Made by a program: the position numbers and the translations under genes. 34,217 nucleotides of DNA from a bacterium. GTDB lineage: Bacteria; Bacillota_I; Bacilli_A; RF39; UBA660. Where the stretch lies: the NCBI GenBank assembly GCA_030531905.1, contig JAUNMG010000005.1:1-34217 (forward strand), written 5' to 3'. Under the pieces are notes generated by a model. The model was not told where the DNA came from, searched no databases, and saw nothing but the letters and a program-made list of their open reading frames with translations. Of this stretch, positions 1 to 7,949 are shown piece after piece. How positions within the stretch are numbered: the first letter of the stretch is position 1; each line of letters begins with the position of its first letter.

Positions 1-1456
1 CTTTAAGTGAAATTATCTTAGAAACTGCTTCTCTTCTTATTTCATTTAGATTTTTAATAGGAATAAAGATATCATCATCTATATCTAAATCTAGTTTTTC
101 TAGATAAAATGGACTATTACCTAGTCTTTCTAATTGAAGTTTAATTCTTTCGGCACTAATTGGATTAGAAATGGCTTCTCCTACGATATTACCAGTAACT
201 AAAACTTTACTTTCTAAGGAAGTTGCTTCTAACGTTAAGATTTTATTTTTTCTAGCAGTTAACTTAAATCTTAAAGGTAGACGTTTTTCTTCATACTTTT
301 CTAAACTTTCGATTAATTTTTTATCTTGTGTTTTATAAACAGTATCACAAGTAGTTAGTCCTATTTTGTTATCAAGATAGACAATATCATCACTACTATT
401 AATAAGCTTATCTTTATCATTATATAGATAGTTACAGATAAAACCTTTACCACTTTCTAAGAATCTAATTCCATCTTCTTGATTAAGAGTCCTTTCTAAT
501 TTTATTTTTATTTTTTTATTGTTTACTGAAATTACTTTTCCTATTTTTAAACCAATATGATTAGGTGTATCTATATTCATAAGAGTAGTTGTTTCAAATA
601 AATTACCATCTGTAAATTTTCTATTAAACAGTGTTTTTAACTTGTTTGTTTCTTCTTCATAATTAAACTCTTTTGAATCTATTAAATGGCGATAAAAATT
701 AGTAATAAATCCTACATATTCAGGGCTTTTCATTCTACCTTCTATTTTAAAACTTTTAATCTTACTATTTAATAGTTCTTTGATATGGCCTGATGTATTT
801 AATTCTCTTGTACTTAATAAATATTTATTGGAAACTAGTAGTTTATTATTTTCATACAAGCTATAAGGAAGACGGCAACAACCTGTACATTCTCCTCTAT
901 TTCCACTTCTTTTACCTATCATTGAACTCATTAGACAATTTCCTGAATAACTGATACATAACGCTCCATGAATAAAGCATTCTAGTTCAATAGGAACATC
1001 TATTTTGTTAATTTCATTTATTGATAGTTCACGTGATAATACAACTCTTTTAACACCTAGTTTATAAAAAAACTTGATGGTTTCTAGACTGCTATTATTA
1101 GCTTGAGTAGAAGCATGAATCTCTAAATTTGGAAACATTTCTCTTACTAAGCAAATCATACCAAAGTCTTGCATGATAACAGCATCAACTGAATTTTTAT
1201 GAAGAAAATCAATTGTACTTATAAACGCCTCAACTTCATCAGTCTTAATTAGAGTATTCATAGTTACATATATTTTTACTCCATATAAATGGCAATATTT
1301 TATGGCTTTAATAAAATCTTCTTCTGAAAAGTTTTTAGCAAAAGCTCTTGCTCCAAAAGTTTTTAATCCTAAGTAGACTGCATCTGCTCCATTATGAACT
1401 GCTTGATATAAACTTTCCATATTACCAACAGGAGCTAGAAGTTCTTTTTTATCCAT
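1..1456 (-). CDS. U32 family protein with DUF3656 region, RlhA-like (partial, C-terminus beyond window)
   Basis: Runs off the left edge; about 485 residues are visible. It opens MDKKELLAPVG and continues with the U32 TIM-barrel pattern (NGADAVYLG, then VIMQDFGM and EIHASTQA). The cysteine cluster of the family is present: ECFIHGALC, SGNC, then NRGECTGCCR, which would hold a [4Fe-4S] cluster. The later part (VVGEAIS-like, LGNSPFYLEKLDL, LNEIRREA) resembles the DUF3656 region of RlhA. In E. coli RlhA makes 5-hydroxycytidine in 23S rRNA, while shorter U32 paralogues hydroxylate tRNA uridine; an RNA-hydroxylation role is inferred from family and architecture. The ATG has GAGGTGG five bases upstream, and an extended -10 lies at 1479-1487. 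Confidence 0.85.
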   Translation of the reverse strand, partial: MDKKELLAPVGNMESLYQAVHNGADAVYLGLKTFGARAFAKNFSEEDFIKAIKYCHLYGVKIYVTMNTLIKTDEVEAFISTIDFLHKNSVDAVIMQDFGMICLVREMFPNLEIHASTQANNSSLETIKFFYKLGVKRVVLSRELSINEINKIDVPIELECFIHGALCISYSGNCLMSSMIGKRSGNRGECTGCCRLPYSLYENNKLLVSNKYLLSTRELNTSGHIKELLNSKIKSFKIEGRMKSPEYVGFITNFYRHLIDSKEFNYEEETNKLKTLFNRKFTDGNLFETTTLMNIDTPNHIGLKIGKVISVNNKKIKIKLERTLNQEDGIRFLESGKGFICNYLYNDKDKLINSSDDIVYLDNKIGLTTCDTVYKTQDKKLIESLEKYEEKRLPLRFKLTARKNKILTLEATSLESKVLVTGNIVGEAISNPISAERIKLQLERLGNSPFYLEKLDLDIDDDIFIPIKNLNEIRREAVSKIISLK

Positions 1457-1478
1457 AGTACCACCTCATCTATAATCT

Positions 1479-1506
1479 ATTTTATCAGTTTTAAATATCT
1501 AATCAA
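1479..1506 (-). promoter_or_regulatory. Promoter of the U32 gene
   Basis: Minus-strand extended -10 TGATAAAAT at 1479-1487, with TTGATT at 1501-1506 and a 16-base spacer. The predicted start point lies just upstream of the GAGGTGG ribosome site. Confidence 0.55.
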
Positions 1507-1552
1507 CACTTTTTTTCTAAATATAAAATTATTTTCTAACATATATTTAAAT

Positions 1553-1912
1553 ATGGATAAAGATACTATTGAAATGGTTAAGCGACTTAATTTTGAAAAC
1601 CTAATATGGGTTGTTTTTATCGTTATTTCAGTTTTAGATATATATGGAGATGAACTAATCAAGAAAAGTTTAATTTGTGGTGATAAGACTTCTCAAAAAA
1701 AAGCAGATAAACTTTTTTTAACTTTAACTGCTATTTCTATTCCTATTTATATTTATTTTTTATCAAGAAATTATAAAGACTGTAGAAAACATCATAATAA
1801 AAGTTATGAAATTCGCTACATGGGAAGTATTTTCGTTTTAATTGGTACTTTATGTTTCTTATATTTTCAACTTACTACAAGACGTCAAACTGACTCACCT
1901 TCAAATGTATAA
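1553..1912 (+). CDS. Small membrane protein, unknown function
   Basis: 119 residues. Three hydrophobic stretches (about residues 17-33, 54-73 and 90-108) suggest three membrane segments, with lysine- and arginine-rich loops between them (for example RNYKDCRKHHNK). I recognise no family. The ATG at 1553 has no convincing Shine-Dalgarno sequence, unlike most genes here, so the start is uncertain. It is divergent from the U32 gene across 96 bases and convergent with the next gene: its TAA (1910-1912) is directly followed by that gene's stop codon on the other strand, with no base between. It could be a marginal gene, but its hydrophobic pattern and lack of overlap argue that it is real. Confidence 0.6.
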   Translation: MDKDTIEMVKRLNFENLIWVVFIVISVLDIYGDELIKKSLICGDKTSQKKADKLFLTLTAISIPIYIYFLSRNYKDCRKHHNKSYEIRYMGSIFVLIGTLCFLYFQLTTRRQTDSPSNV

Positions 1913-3019
1913 CTATTTATCAAATAATTCCAATTTTTTCTTGAATTCAGCTATTTCATCATTAATAATTGAATTTCCAAAATTACCAACTAAGGTTTTC
2001 AAACACTGAAAAACAAATAATTTTGTCTCCATATCTATAGAATTTGATGTTTTTATCATGACACATAAAGACTTTAGTTTATTCTCAGTAATATCAGAAA
2101 GCATTTTGATTTGAGATTTTTCAAATAATTCAAAGGTACTATCAATTAATTGTTTTCTATGATTGTAATCATATTTTTCAATCCAAGCATTTACAACCGA
2201 ATCAAATTGAATACTTATCTTACTTCTCTCAGTTCTAAGAAGCTTATCATCATCAACAATCCAGCTATCAACCGCATGTTGATAAATTCCTGAAGCAGAT
2301 GATGCTATAACATCTATATTTTCTTGATAAAGTAATACTCCTATCATACTTTGACTTGGAACAATATTTATTAGTTTCTTACTTATATTCTTATAATTAA
2401 ATGATGAGAATTCTTCTTTTCTTAATCCCGGGCCATCAAATGAATATATAGCCTTTATCTTATGTCTTTTTAAAAGACCAGTACCAAGAGAAGCTGTTAA
2501 AGCCAAATTTCCTCCCTTAGAGTGACCACAAACAATAACAGGAGAAGAAATTTTCTTTAGAATTCTATTCAAATAATTACCTGCTTCTTTTTGTGAAGGT
2601 GTTGGGTATTGAAATGAAAAGTATGCATCTTCTTTCCAACCAACTATAGAATTATCTGTTCCCTCAAACGATACAACTACATCTTTATTAGGTAGGATAA
2701 ATGTAGCCGCACCAAACTGAACATCATCACCATTTACGTGTTTGTAATTAGAAATCAAAACATTTTTATATCTTTTAGTACCAGCTATCTTTTGAAGTAA
2801 ATAAAAGGCCTTTCTTTGAACTGAAATATGTTTTTTTCTTGTATCTATACTAATCATCTTACTAACTTCATCTAGAGTGTATGCCTCATTATCCTTAAAA
2901 CTTACATTATCAAAACTAATATAAGATAATTGACTATATATCAAAATATCGATCTCACACAAAGCCTTTTGAAAGTAATCAAAATCACTATATTTTTCAA
3001 TAAAATCATTAATATGCAC
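1913..3019 (-). CDS. DUF2974 (Mbeg1-like) alpha/beta hydrolase
   Basis: 368 residues, probably a cytoplasmic lipase- or esterase-fold protein. The nucleophile elbow GHSKGG (Ser167) sits after a hydrophobic strand. FEGTDN near residue 118 is the usual strand of this family, and YSFDGPG (Asp195) and the later IYQHAVDSW could supply the acid and histidine of the triad. The substrate is unknown. The start is GTG at 3017-3019: the G of the upstream gene's TAG is also the first base of GTG (TAGTG), and GGTGAA lies upstream, so translation is probably coupled to the CmpB-like gene. No terminator is visible before the convergent gene at 1553-1912. Confidence 0.8.
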   Translation of the reverse strand: MHINDFIEKYSDFDYFQKALCEIDILIYSQLSYISFDNVSFKDNEAYTLDEVSKMISIDTRKKHISVQRKAFYLLQKIAGTKRYKNVLISNYKHVNGDDVQFGAATFILPNKDVVVSFEGTDNSIVGWKEDAYFSFQYPTPSQKEAGNYLNRILKKISSPVIVCGHSKGGNLALTASLGTGLLKRHKIKAIYSFDGPGLRKEEFSSFNYKNISKKLINIVPSQSMIGVLLYQENIDVIASSASGIYQHAVDSWIVDDDKLLRTERSKISIQFDSVVNAWIEKYDYNHRKQLIDSTFELFEKSQIKMLSDITENKLKSLCVMIKTSNSIDMETKLFVFQCLKTLVGNFGNSIINDEIAEFKKKLELFDK

Positions 3020-3729
3020 TATTTCACCTTATTTCTTATACTTTTATTTTTTAGTTTTTCTTCATATTCAGAAATATATCTTTTTAAGTCCATTGATGGT
3101 TTAAATGCAAATAAGAATGAATATTTTTGTTTTTCTCTTTCTTGAATATCTCTAATTTGACATTTTAATTCTTCATACTTTACTTCAACATTATTTTCTT
3201 TAGCGTAATTTCTTACCTTAGTTAAAAGTTTTGTTGAATAAAAATAGTCTATTATTAATATTCCACAAAAAAATCCAAGGATAAATGAAAATGATAAGTT
3301 ATTATTAAACCACTCTAGCTTTTCTAGTATAAATCCTGCGACAAAGTAGTAGTAAAAGGCACCTATCACAGTCCAGATAAGTGAAAACAAAGGACAAATT
3401 ATTCCTTTATAATTTCCCCATCTATCACTATAATCCCATAATTTAACAGGTTTATTTACGAATGTTAGTCCACCAATAAATTCAATTAAAGTCATCATAA
3501 CTCCCATTAATAAAATTATAATAAAAGAAGACATACTCATTTTAGAAAATAACAAATAGATTCCAGTTAATCCACATAATCCAAAGCCATAAATTGGTAA
3601 ATATGGTCCTATTAGGAATCCTGGATTAACCCATTTTCCATGAACAATTCTTCTAAAGAAAAGCTCCAAAATCCATCCAAATGTACTACCTATATAGAAT
3701 ATAAATATAAAATTTAAAAATAGATTCAT
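3019..3729 (-). CDS. CmpB/DUF1113-type multispanning membrane protein (putative ABC-transporter type IV family)
   Basis: 236 residues with about five membrane segments and a charged C-terminal tail rich in Lys and Glu. Family hallmarks are visible: YIGSTFGWILELFFRR at the N-terminus, GFLIGPYLPIYGFG near residue 40, then LWDYSDRWGNYKG and CPLFSLIWT. The family name refers to a putative ABC-transporter association; no ATPase is encoded nearby and the role is not known. It is the first gene of a two-gene unit with the DUF2974 hydrolase, overlapping by one base. An extended -10 lies just upstream at 3753-3761. Confidence 0.8.
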   Translation of the reverse strand: MNLFLNFIFIFYIGSTFGWILELFFRRIVHGKWVNPGFLIGPYLPIYGFGLCGLTGIYLLFSKMSMSSFIIILLMGVMMTLIEFIGGLTFVNKPVKLWDYSDRWGNYKGIICPLFSLIWTVIGAFYYYFVAGFILEKLEWFNNNLSFSFILGFFCGILIIDYFYSTKLLTKVRNYAKENNVEVKYEELKCQIRDIQEREKQKYSFLFAFKPSMDLKRYISEYEEKLKNKSIRNKVK

Positions 3730-3752
3730 TAAATATCCCCTACCTTTATTTT

Positions 3753-3761
3753 ATTATAACA
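3753..3761 (-). promoter_or_regulatory. Extended -10 promoter for the CmpB-like gene
   Basis: TGTTATAAT on the minus strand, 23 bases upstream of the start codon. No good -35 hexamer is visible at normal spacing. Confidence 0.6.
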
Positions 3762-3802
3762 CTATAAATTTGGACACAAACTTTAAAGCAAAAATTTAGT
3801 GT

Positions 3803-3831
3803 AAAAAAAAGACAAGTAACAACTACTTATC
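3803..3831 (-). terminator. Rho-independent terminator after the thioredoxin-like gene
   Basis: On the minus strand an 8-bp stem (3824-3831 with 3811-3818, one G-U pair) with a 5-base loop is followed by eight T residues, starting 2 bases after the stop codon. Confidence 0.8.
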
Positions 3832-3833
3832 AT

Positions 3834-4535
3834 TTAACAAGAACCTTTATCAGTACAAATATTAGAGTTTGACTTTTTTATTTTCTTCAATCCATCTTCA
3901 TAAATTGTTTTTAATTCTTTTAACTGTTTTTGACTCAAGCTTTTATATGGATCTTTTTGACTGTTTACTGTTGATGTATGTATATCTACTATTTTTCCTT
4001 CTTTTACAAAAACAACAGTTGGAAAATAAAGTCTTTTTATACTTTCATCATTAAGTCCATCATAGACACTAGCTTTGTCACCTAATAAATCTAGAATCTC
4101 ATAATATGGTTTTGTTCCCTCTTGTCTTGTAAACACTTCATTATTTTCATCTAAATCTTTTTCATCTCTAATTGAATATGCATTGAAATAGTAAACAGTT
4201 TCTTCTTTCTCATTCATAACTTCTAAAAATGGTTCTATCATATTACGACACCAAGGGCACTCAGAAAATCCAAAATAAATTACACCAGTACCTTTACTTA
4301 AAAGTTCTACTACTTTTTTACCACTGACATATTTAACACCATTTTTATCCGAAATACTTACTTTTTTATATTTTTTACCAGTGGATAGGCCTGTTCTTCC
4401 ATTAAATCTTTCATATTCTTTCTTGAACCTTTTTTCATCATTTGTAACTTTAGTATTTTTTACTGTAAAAATTGATAATACTAAAATAACAACAATTATT
4501 AATCCAATTATAAACCAAATTTTCTTTTCCTTCAT
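3834..4535 (-). CDS. Membrane-anchored thioredoxin-fold protein (bacteriocin transport accessory-like)
   Basis: 233 residues. An N-terminal signal anchor (about residues 7-24, preceded by MKEKK) places the rest outside the membrane. The active site CPWC lies at residues 93-96 within VIYFGFSECPWC, and the probable cis-proline strand is FPTVVFV. The C-terminus carries two further cysteines (CTDKGSC). The pattern fits thioredoxin-like accessory proteins involved in extracytoplasmic disulfide chemistry; the partner is unknown. I chose the ATG at 4535, which has GGAG 8 bases upstream. A longer reading from GTG at 4544 would place the start codon on top of the ribosome site. It follows the RluA-type gene by 16 bases and ends at a strong terminator. 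Confidence 0.8.
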   Translation of the reverse strand: MKEKKIWFIIGLIIVVILVLSIFTVKNTKVTNDEKRFKKEYERFNGRTGLSTGKKYKKVSISDKNGVKYVSGKKVVELLSKGTGVIYFGFSECPWCRNMIEPFLEVMNEKEETVYYFNAYSIRDEKDLDENNEVFTRQEGTKPYYEILDLLGDKASVYDGLNDESIKRLYFPTVVFVKEGKIVDIHTSTVNSQKDPYKSLSQKQLKELKTIYEDGLKKIKKSNSNICTDKGSC

Positions 4536-4551
4536 TTTTACCACTCCACTT

Positions 4552-5388
4552 TTATATCAAATGTTTAAATTCCACCGGAACTTCTGTCTTAAATTCCATT
4601 TCTTTTTTCAAAATAGGATAAAACATTTTCAATTTATTTGCATGTAAATATAATCTTTTCATGCCGTCTTTTTCTCCATATTTGTTATCACCAACAATAG
4701 GATTTCCAATATTTTCTAATTGAACCCTAATTTGATTTTTTCTACCTGTTTCAATATTAATCTTTAAAAGACTATATTTACTGTTTTCTTTAATTACTTT
4801 ATAATTCGTAATTGCTTCTTTTCCATCTTGTTTTTTAGTAATATATACAAGATTAGTCTTTGTTTCCATAAGCTTGTCAACAAGCCTTGCGCTTTTTTTA
4901 GGCATTAATCCGTGAACAACTGCAGTATATTCTCTTACACTAACCAAGCTATTCCAATCTTTTTGAAGCATATTCTTTGTTTTTTCGTCTTTAGCAAAAA
5001 CCACAACTCCACTAGTTTCTTTATCAAGTCTATGTACAATGAAAACTTTATTACTTTTATTTTTTTCTTTTAGATATGAGGAAACATAGTGATAAAGTGT
5101 CTTTTCTTTTTCTTTAGCAGTAGAAATAGTGAGTAATCCTGCTGGTTTATTTACAACAATAATATAATTATCTTCATATAAAATATCAAATGGCAAACTA
5201 CTCTTATTTTTTGTTTCTATATTAATAACCATACCCTTTGTAAGCATGTAATCATATTTAGTGGTTTTTGTATTATTAACATAAATAGAACCATGAACCA
5301 AATAAGATTTAACCTTTTTTTTAGGCATATCCAAATATTTATACAAATAAGCTAATAATTCTTTATCTTCTTTAACAACTAATTTCAT
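4552..5388 (-). CDS. RluA-family pseudouridine synthase
   Basis: 278 residues. An S4-like RNA-binding region is at the N-terminus (about residues 13-75, including SYLVHGSIYVNN), followed by the catalytic domain. The signature HRLDKETSG is at residues 119-127, with Asp122 as the expected catalytic aspartate; other family blocks are INIETGRKNQIRVQL and GDNKYG. Family members convert uridine to pseudouridine in rRNA or tRNA; the exact target cannot be told from sequence alone. AGGAG lies upstream of the ATG and an extended -10 at 5411-5419. It is the promoter-proximal gene of a two-gene unit with the thioredoxin-like gene. Confidence 0.9.
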   Translation of the reverse strand: MKLVVKEDKELLAYLYKYLDMPKKKVKSYLVHGSIYVNNTKTTKYDYMLTKGMVINIETKNKSSLPFDILYEDNYIIVVNKPAGLLTISTAKEKEKTLYHYVSSYLKEKNKSNKVFIVHRLDKETSGVVVFAKDEKTKNMLQKDWNSLVSVREYTAVVHGLMPKKSARLVDKLMETKTNLVYITKKQDGKEAITNYKVIKENSKYSLLKINIETGRKNQIRVQLENIGNPIVGDNKYGEKDGMKRLYLHANKLKMFYPILKKEMEFKTEVPVEFKHLI

Positions 5389-5410
5389 AAAAAACTCCTA
5401 TATATAAACT

Positions 5411-5419
5411 ATTATACCA
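5411..5419 (-). promoter_or_regulatory. Extended -10 promoter for the pseudouridine synthase gene
   Basis: TGGTATAAT, identical to four other sites in the window, 22 bases before the ATG. No clear -35 box. Confidence 0.65.
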
Positions 5420-5435
5420 CGAAAAAGAATAATAA

Positions 5436-5984
5436 CTATTTTTTGATGTTATTTATTTCAAAATATTTTAATAAATAATTCCAGCAACCTATTTTATCGG
5501 TTAAGTTTTCATAATTATTATTAACTCTTCTAATAACTTCATCTTTCTCAAACCATTTTATATCTTGTACTTCATCTTTTTGCAAAACTATATCTTTTAA
5601 ATCAACATCTTTATGAACAATATAAAATTCATTAAAATGTCTATTAATTATATCCCCACTAATATTTTCAGATGTTGTTGCACCTATAAATTCCAGCGAT
5701 GATTTATCTAAGTCTATTCCTATTTCTTCTTTTGTCTCCCTTATTACAGCTTGATATCCTAGTTCATTAGATAATACATGTCCACCTGCTGTAATATCCC
5801 ATAAATTAGGCCATAATTTTTTTGTAGAACTCCTTTGTTGTAACAACACCCTTTCATTGTCTTCACTTACAATAAATACAACAACAGCCTTATGATATAA
5901 TCCTTTTCTATGGCACTCATCCCTACTTGCAACTTCATTTGTATATTCACCATTTGCATTTAAAACATCAAAAAATTCATTCAT
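5436..5984 (-). CDS. Nudix hydrolase (IPP-isomerase-like subfamily)
   Basis: 182 residues. The Nudix box fits G-x5-E-x7-RE-x2-EE-x-G: Gly68, Glu74, Arg82-Glu83, Glu86-Glu87 and Gly89. The strands before it (VVVFIV, VLLQQRS, KLWPNLWDITAGGH) are typical of the YfcD/Idi-like branch, whose members hydrolyse nucleoside-diphosphate-type compounds or isomerise isopentenyl diphosphate. The substrate is not decidable here. AAGGAG lies upstream of the ATG. It follows the unknown gene 6008-6562 by 23 bases with no promoter between, so the two are probably co-transcribed. Confidence 0.85.
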   Translation of the reverse strand: MNEFFDVLNANGEYTNEVASRDECHRKGLYHKAVVVFIVSEDNERVLLQQRSSTKKLWPNLWDITAGGHVLSNELGYQAVIRETKEEIGIDLDKSSLEFIGATTSENISGDIINRHFNEFYIVHKDVDLKDIVLQKDEVQDIKWFEKDEVIRRVNNNYENLTDKIGCWNYLLKYFEINNIKK

Positions 5985-6007
5985 ATTATTATCTCCTTAA
6001 TCTATAT

Positions 6008-6562
6008 TTAGTAATGTGTCCTTAATTCATACACAATAACTTTCTCTTTATTAACGCCTAATTCTTTATTAAATAAGGCAAATTCTATTATTACATTTTG
6101 TAAATTATGTTCCATAGCATACTGATAAATAACATCAAAATGTGGAATACTATTTAATTTTTTATCAAAAATATCAGTTTTTAAATTAAATGTTGGATCA
6201 CTTATTGCATCCCTTACCGAAGCAGTTGGTTCAGTGGATAATATGGCATAAACTTCACCATTTGACAGAAATTCAACTTCTCCTACTAATAACTGATTGT
6301 CAACATAATTTGCAGAACTGACATTAATCGTAAATAAATTATAATCTCTTATTTCTTCCAAAACCTTGTCATAGTCAACTTTTAATTTAAAAACACCACC
6401 AGCTTTTGATTTATCTCTTATTGCATAATACTTTGATGGATATTTAGAGATAAATTGTTTTACTTGTTTATCATCTTGCCCTTCAAATAATTTTTCTGGA
6501 AATCTATTTAAATTAAGCTCCTCTATTTTTTTTATACTTTCTAGTTTATTTTTTATTATCAT
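6008..6562 (-). CDS. Unknown soluble protein
   Basis: 184 residues, no family recognised and no membrane segment or signal peptide. The N-terminal half is rich in Lys, Glu and Arg (KNKLESIKKIEELNLNRFPE); the central part has a SSANY segment and TEPTASVRDAISDP, and the C-terminus (VIIEFALF, KVIVYELRTHY) looks like alternating beta strands. I chose the ATG at 6562, with GGTGAA upstream in the leader TTGGTGAAGAAAATG; a reading from the TTG at 6574 would use the ribosome site itself as codons. An extended -10 (6587-6595) with TTGATT at -35 supports this as the first gene of a unit with the Nudix hydrolase. Confidence 0.75.
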   Translation of the reverse strand: MIIKNKLESIKKIEELNLNRFPEKLFEGQDDKQVKQFISKYPSKYYAIRDKSKAGGVFKLKVDYDKVLEEIRDYNLFTINVSSANYVDNQLLVGEVEFLSNGEVYAILSTEPTASVRDAISDPTFNLKTDIFDKKLNSIPHFDVIYQYAMEHNLQNVIIEFALFNKELGVNKEKVIVYELRTHY

Positions 6563-6586
6563 TTTCTTCACCAACTCTTAAAATAT

Positions 6587-6616
6587 AATATATCAAAATA
6601 ATACAATAAAAATCAA
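6587..6616 (-). promoter_or_regulatory. Promoter of the 6008-6562 / Nudix unit
   Basis: Extended -10 TGATATATT at 6587-6595 and TTGATT at 6611-6616, spacer 18 bases. Confidence 0.55.
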
Positions 6617-6720
6617 TATTTTCTATTATATTTCTATCAATATGAAATGGTGTTAACATCATTACAAATAACTTTTCTTAACAATTTCTAAATAGATTAT
6701 AGCCTATATCTTTTATACAT

Positions 6721-6751
6721 AAAAAAAGAGAAATAATTAATAATCTCTCTT
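6721..6751 (-). terminator. Rho-independent terminator after pgi
   Basis: On the minus strand AAGAGA (overlapping the pgi stop codon) pairs with TCTCTT at 6726-6731 across a 14-base loop, followed by a run of seven T. The stem is short and the loop long, so strength is uncertain. Confidence 0.65.
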
Positions 6752-7949
6752 AAAAATTTGATATTTTACTATTCATTACATTTTTATATTTTTCAACACC
6801 TGGTTGATTAAATGGATCTACATCAAATAAATAGGCTGAAAACGCAGAAGCCATCATAAAAAACATTGTTAACTGGCCAATACTTTCTAAAGAAATAATT
6901 CCCATATCAATTATATTATTAGGAACACCTCCATCATAATGAGCCTCAACAACAGAATTTAAAACAATATCATTGTACTCATTTAATGATTTATCTTCCA
7001 TCATAACATCAGTTTGATACTTAGCTTTTATCACAGTTTCGTAAATTAGTTTCCTTCCTTCTTGAATAAATTGGCCTAGTGAATGCAAATCCCTAGTATT
7101 AACAGTTGATACCGGAAATATTCCTTTGCCATCCTTTCCTTCACTTTCTCCAAATAATTGTTTTAGAAATTCAGTATAGTAATAAAGACTTTCATGGTAA
7201 ACACTAAAATTCTCTAGTAAAAATCCTAATTTGTACATAACATTTCTAATACAGGCATAATTGTAAGCTTCATCTAAATATTTTTTGCCTCCATAATAAC
7301 CTTTCAAAAACTTATCAATATCAAGATTCATAACAGCAAGTACTAGTAAATGAGCAGGTGTTATAATACTATATCTACCACCAATATCTGAAGGCATATC
7401 AAAAGTCATAAATCCATACTTTGACGCCTCATCTTTTAAATAGCCACTTAATTGATTAGTCGTAACAATAATTCTTTCTTTAAGTTCAGATAAATCATAT
7501 TTTTCTTTTAGTATATTTAAAATATAATTGTAAGTTAGTTTAATTTCAAGAGTCGTTCCAGATTTAGAAATAACATTAACATAAACACTTTTATCTTTAA
7601 TATAATTAACGACTTCACTTAATTTTTTAGCTGACAAATTATTACCAATATAGATAACTTCAACATCATCTTTAACAAATTCATTTGTAAAAATTTTTGC
7701 GATTGAATAGCTTCCCATATAGGAACCACCAATTCCTATTACAAGTAAAACATCAGCATTTTCTCTTATCATCTGGCTAACTTTCTTTATTTTTTTTAAA
7801 GTGGTATCATCAACACTTTTTTGATACCACCCTGTCATACTATCATTAGTAAAATGTTCTAAAATAGAATTTTTTTTCTTTAAAAGATCATCATATAATT
7901 TATCATCTAGAAAAGAAGACATGTAAGTTTTAAAATCAAATTTCAACAT
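6750..7949 (-). CDS. pgi: Glucose-6-phosphate isomerase
   Basis: 399 residues; interconverts glucose 6-phosphate and fructose 6-phosphate in the cytoplasm. Family blocks are clear: VIGIGGSYMGS in the phosphosugar-binding loop, ISKSGTTLE, DIGGRYS, QLFGESEGK with the catalytic-base glutamate, STVNTRDLHSLGQF with the conserved histidine, and NQPGVEKYK near the end with the conserved lysine. It is about 50 residues shorter than Bacillus enzymes, mostly through shorter N- and C-terminal segments; the core looks intact. The start codon shares one base with the stop of the giant glucan synthase gene (TAATG), with GGAGG about 10 bases upstream, so the two genes are translationally linked. Confidence 0.95.
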   Translation of the reverse strand: MLKFDFKTYMSSFLDDKLYDDLLKKKNSILEHFTNDSMTGWYQKSVDDTTLKKIKKVSQMIRENADVLLVIGIGGSYMGSYSIAKIFTNEFVKDDVEVIYIGNNLSAKKLSEVVNYIKDKSVYVNVISKSGTTLEIKLTYNYILNILKEKYDLSELKERIIVTTNQLSGYLKDEASKYGFMTFDMPSDIGGRYSIITPAHLLVLAVMNLDIDKFLKGYYGGKKYLDEAYNYACIRNVMYKLGFLLENFSVYHESLYYYTEFLKQLFGESEGKDGKGIFPVSTVNTRDLHSLGQFIQEGRKLIYETVIKAKYQTDVMMEDKSLNEYNDIVLNSVVEAHYDGGVPNNIIDMGIISLESIGQLTMFFMMASAFSAYLFDVDPFNQPGVEKYKNVMNSKISNF

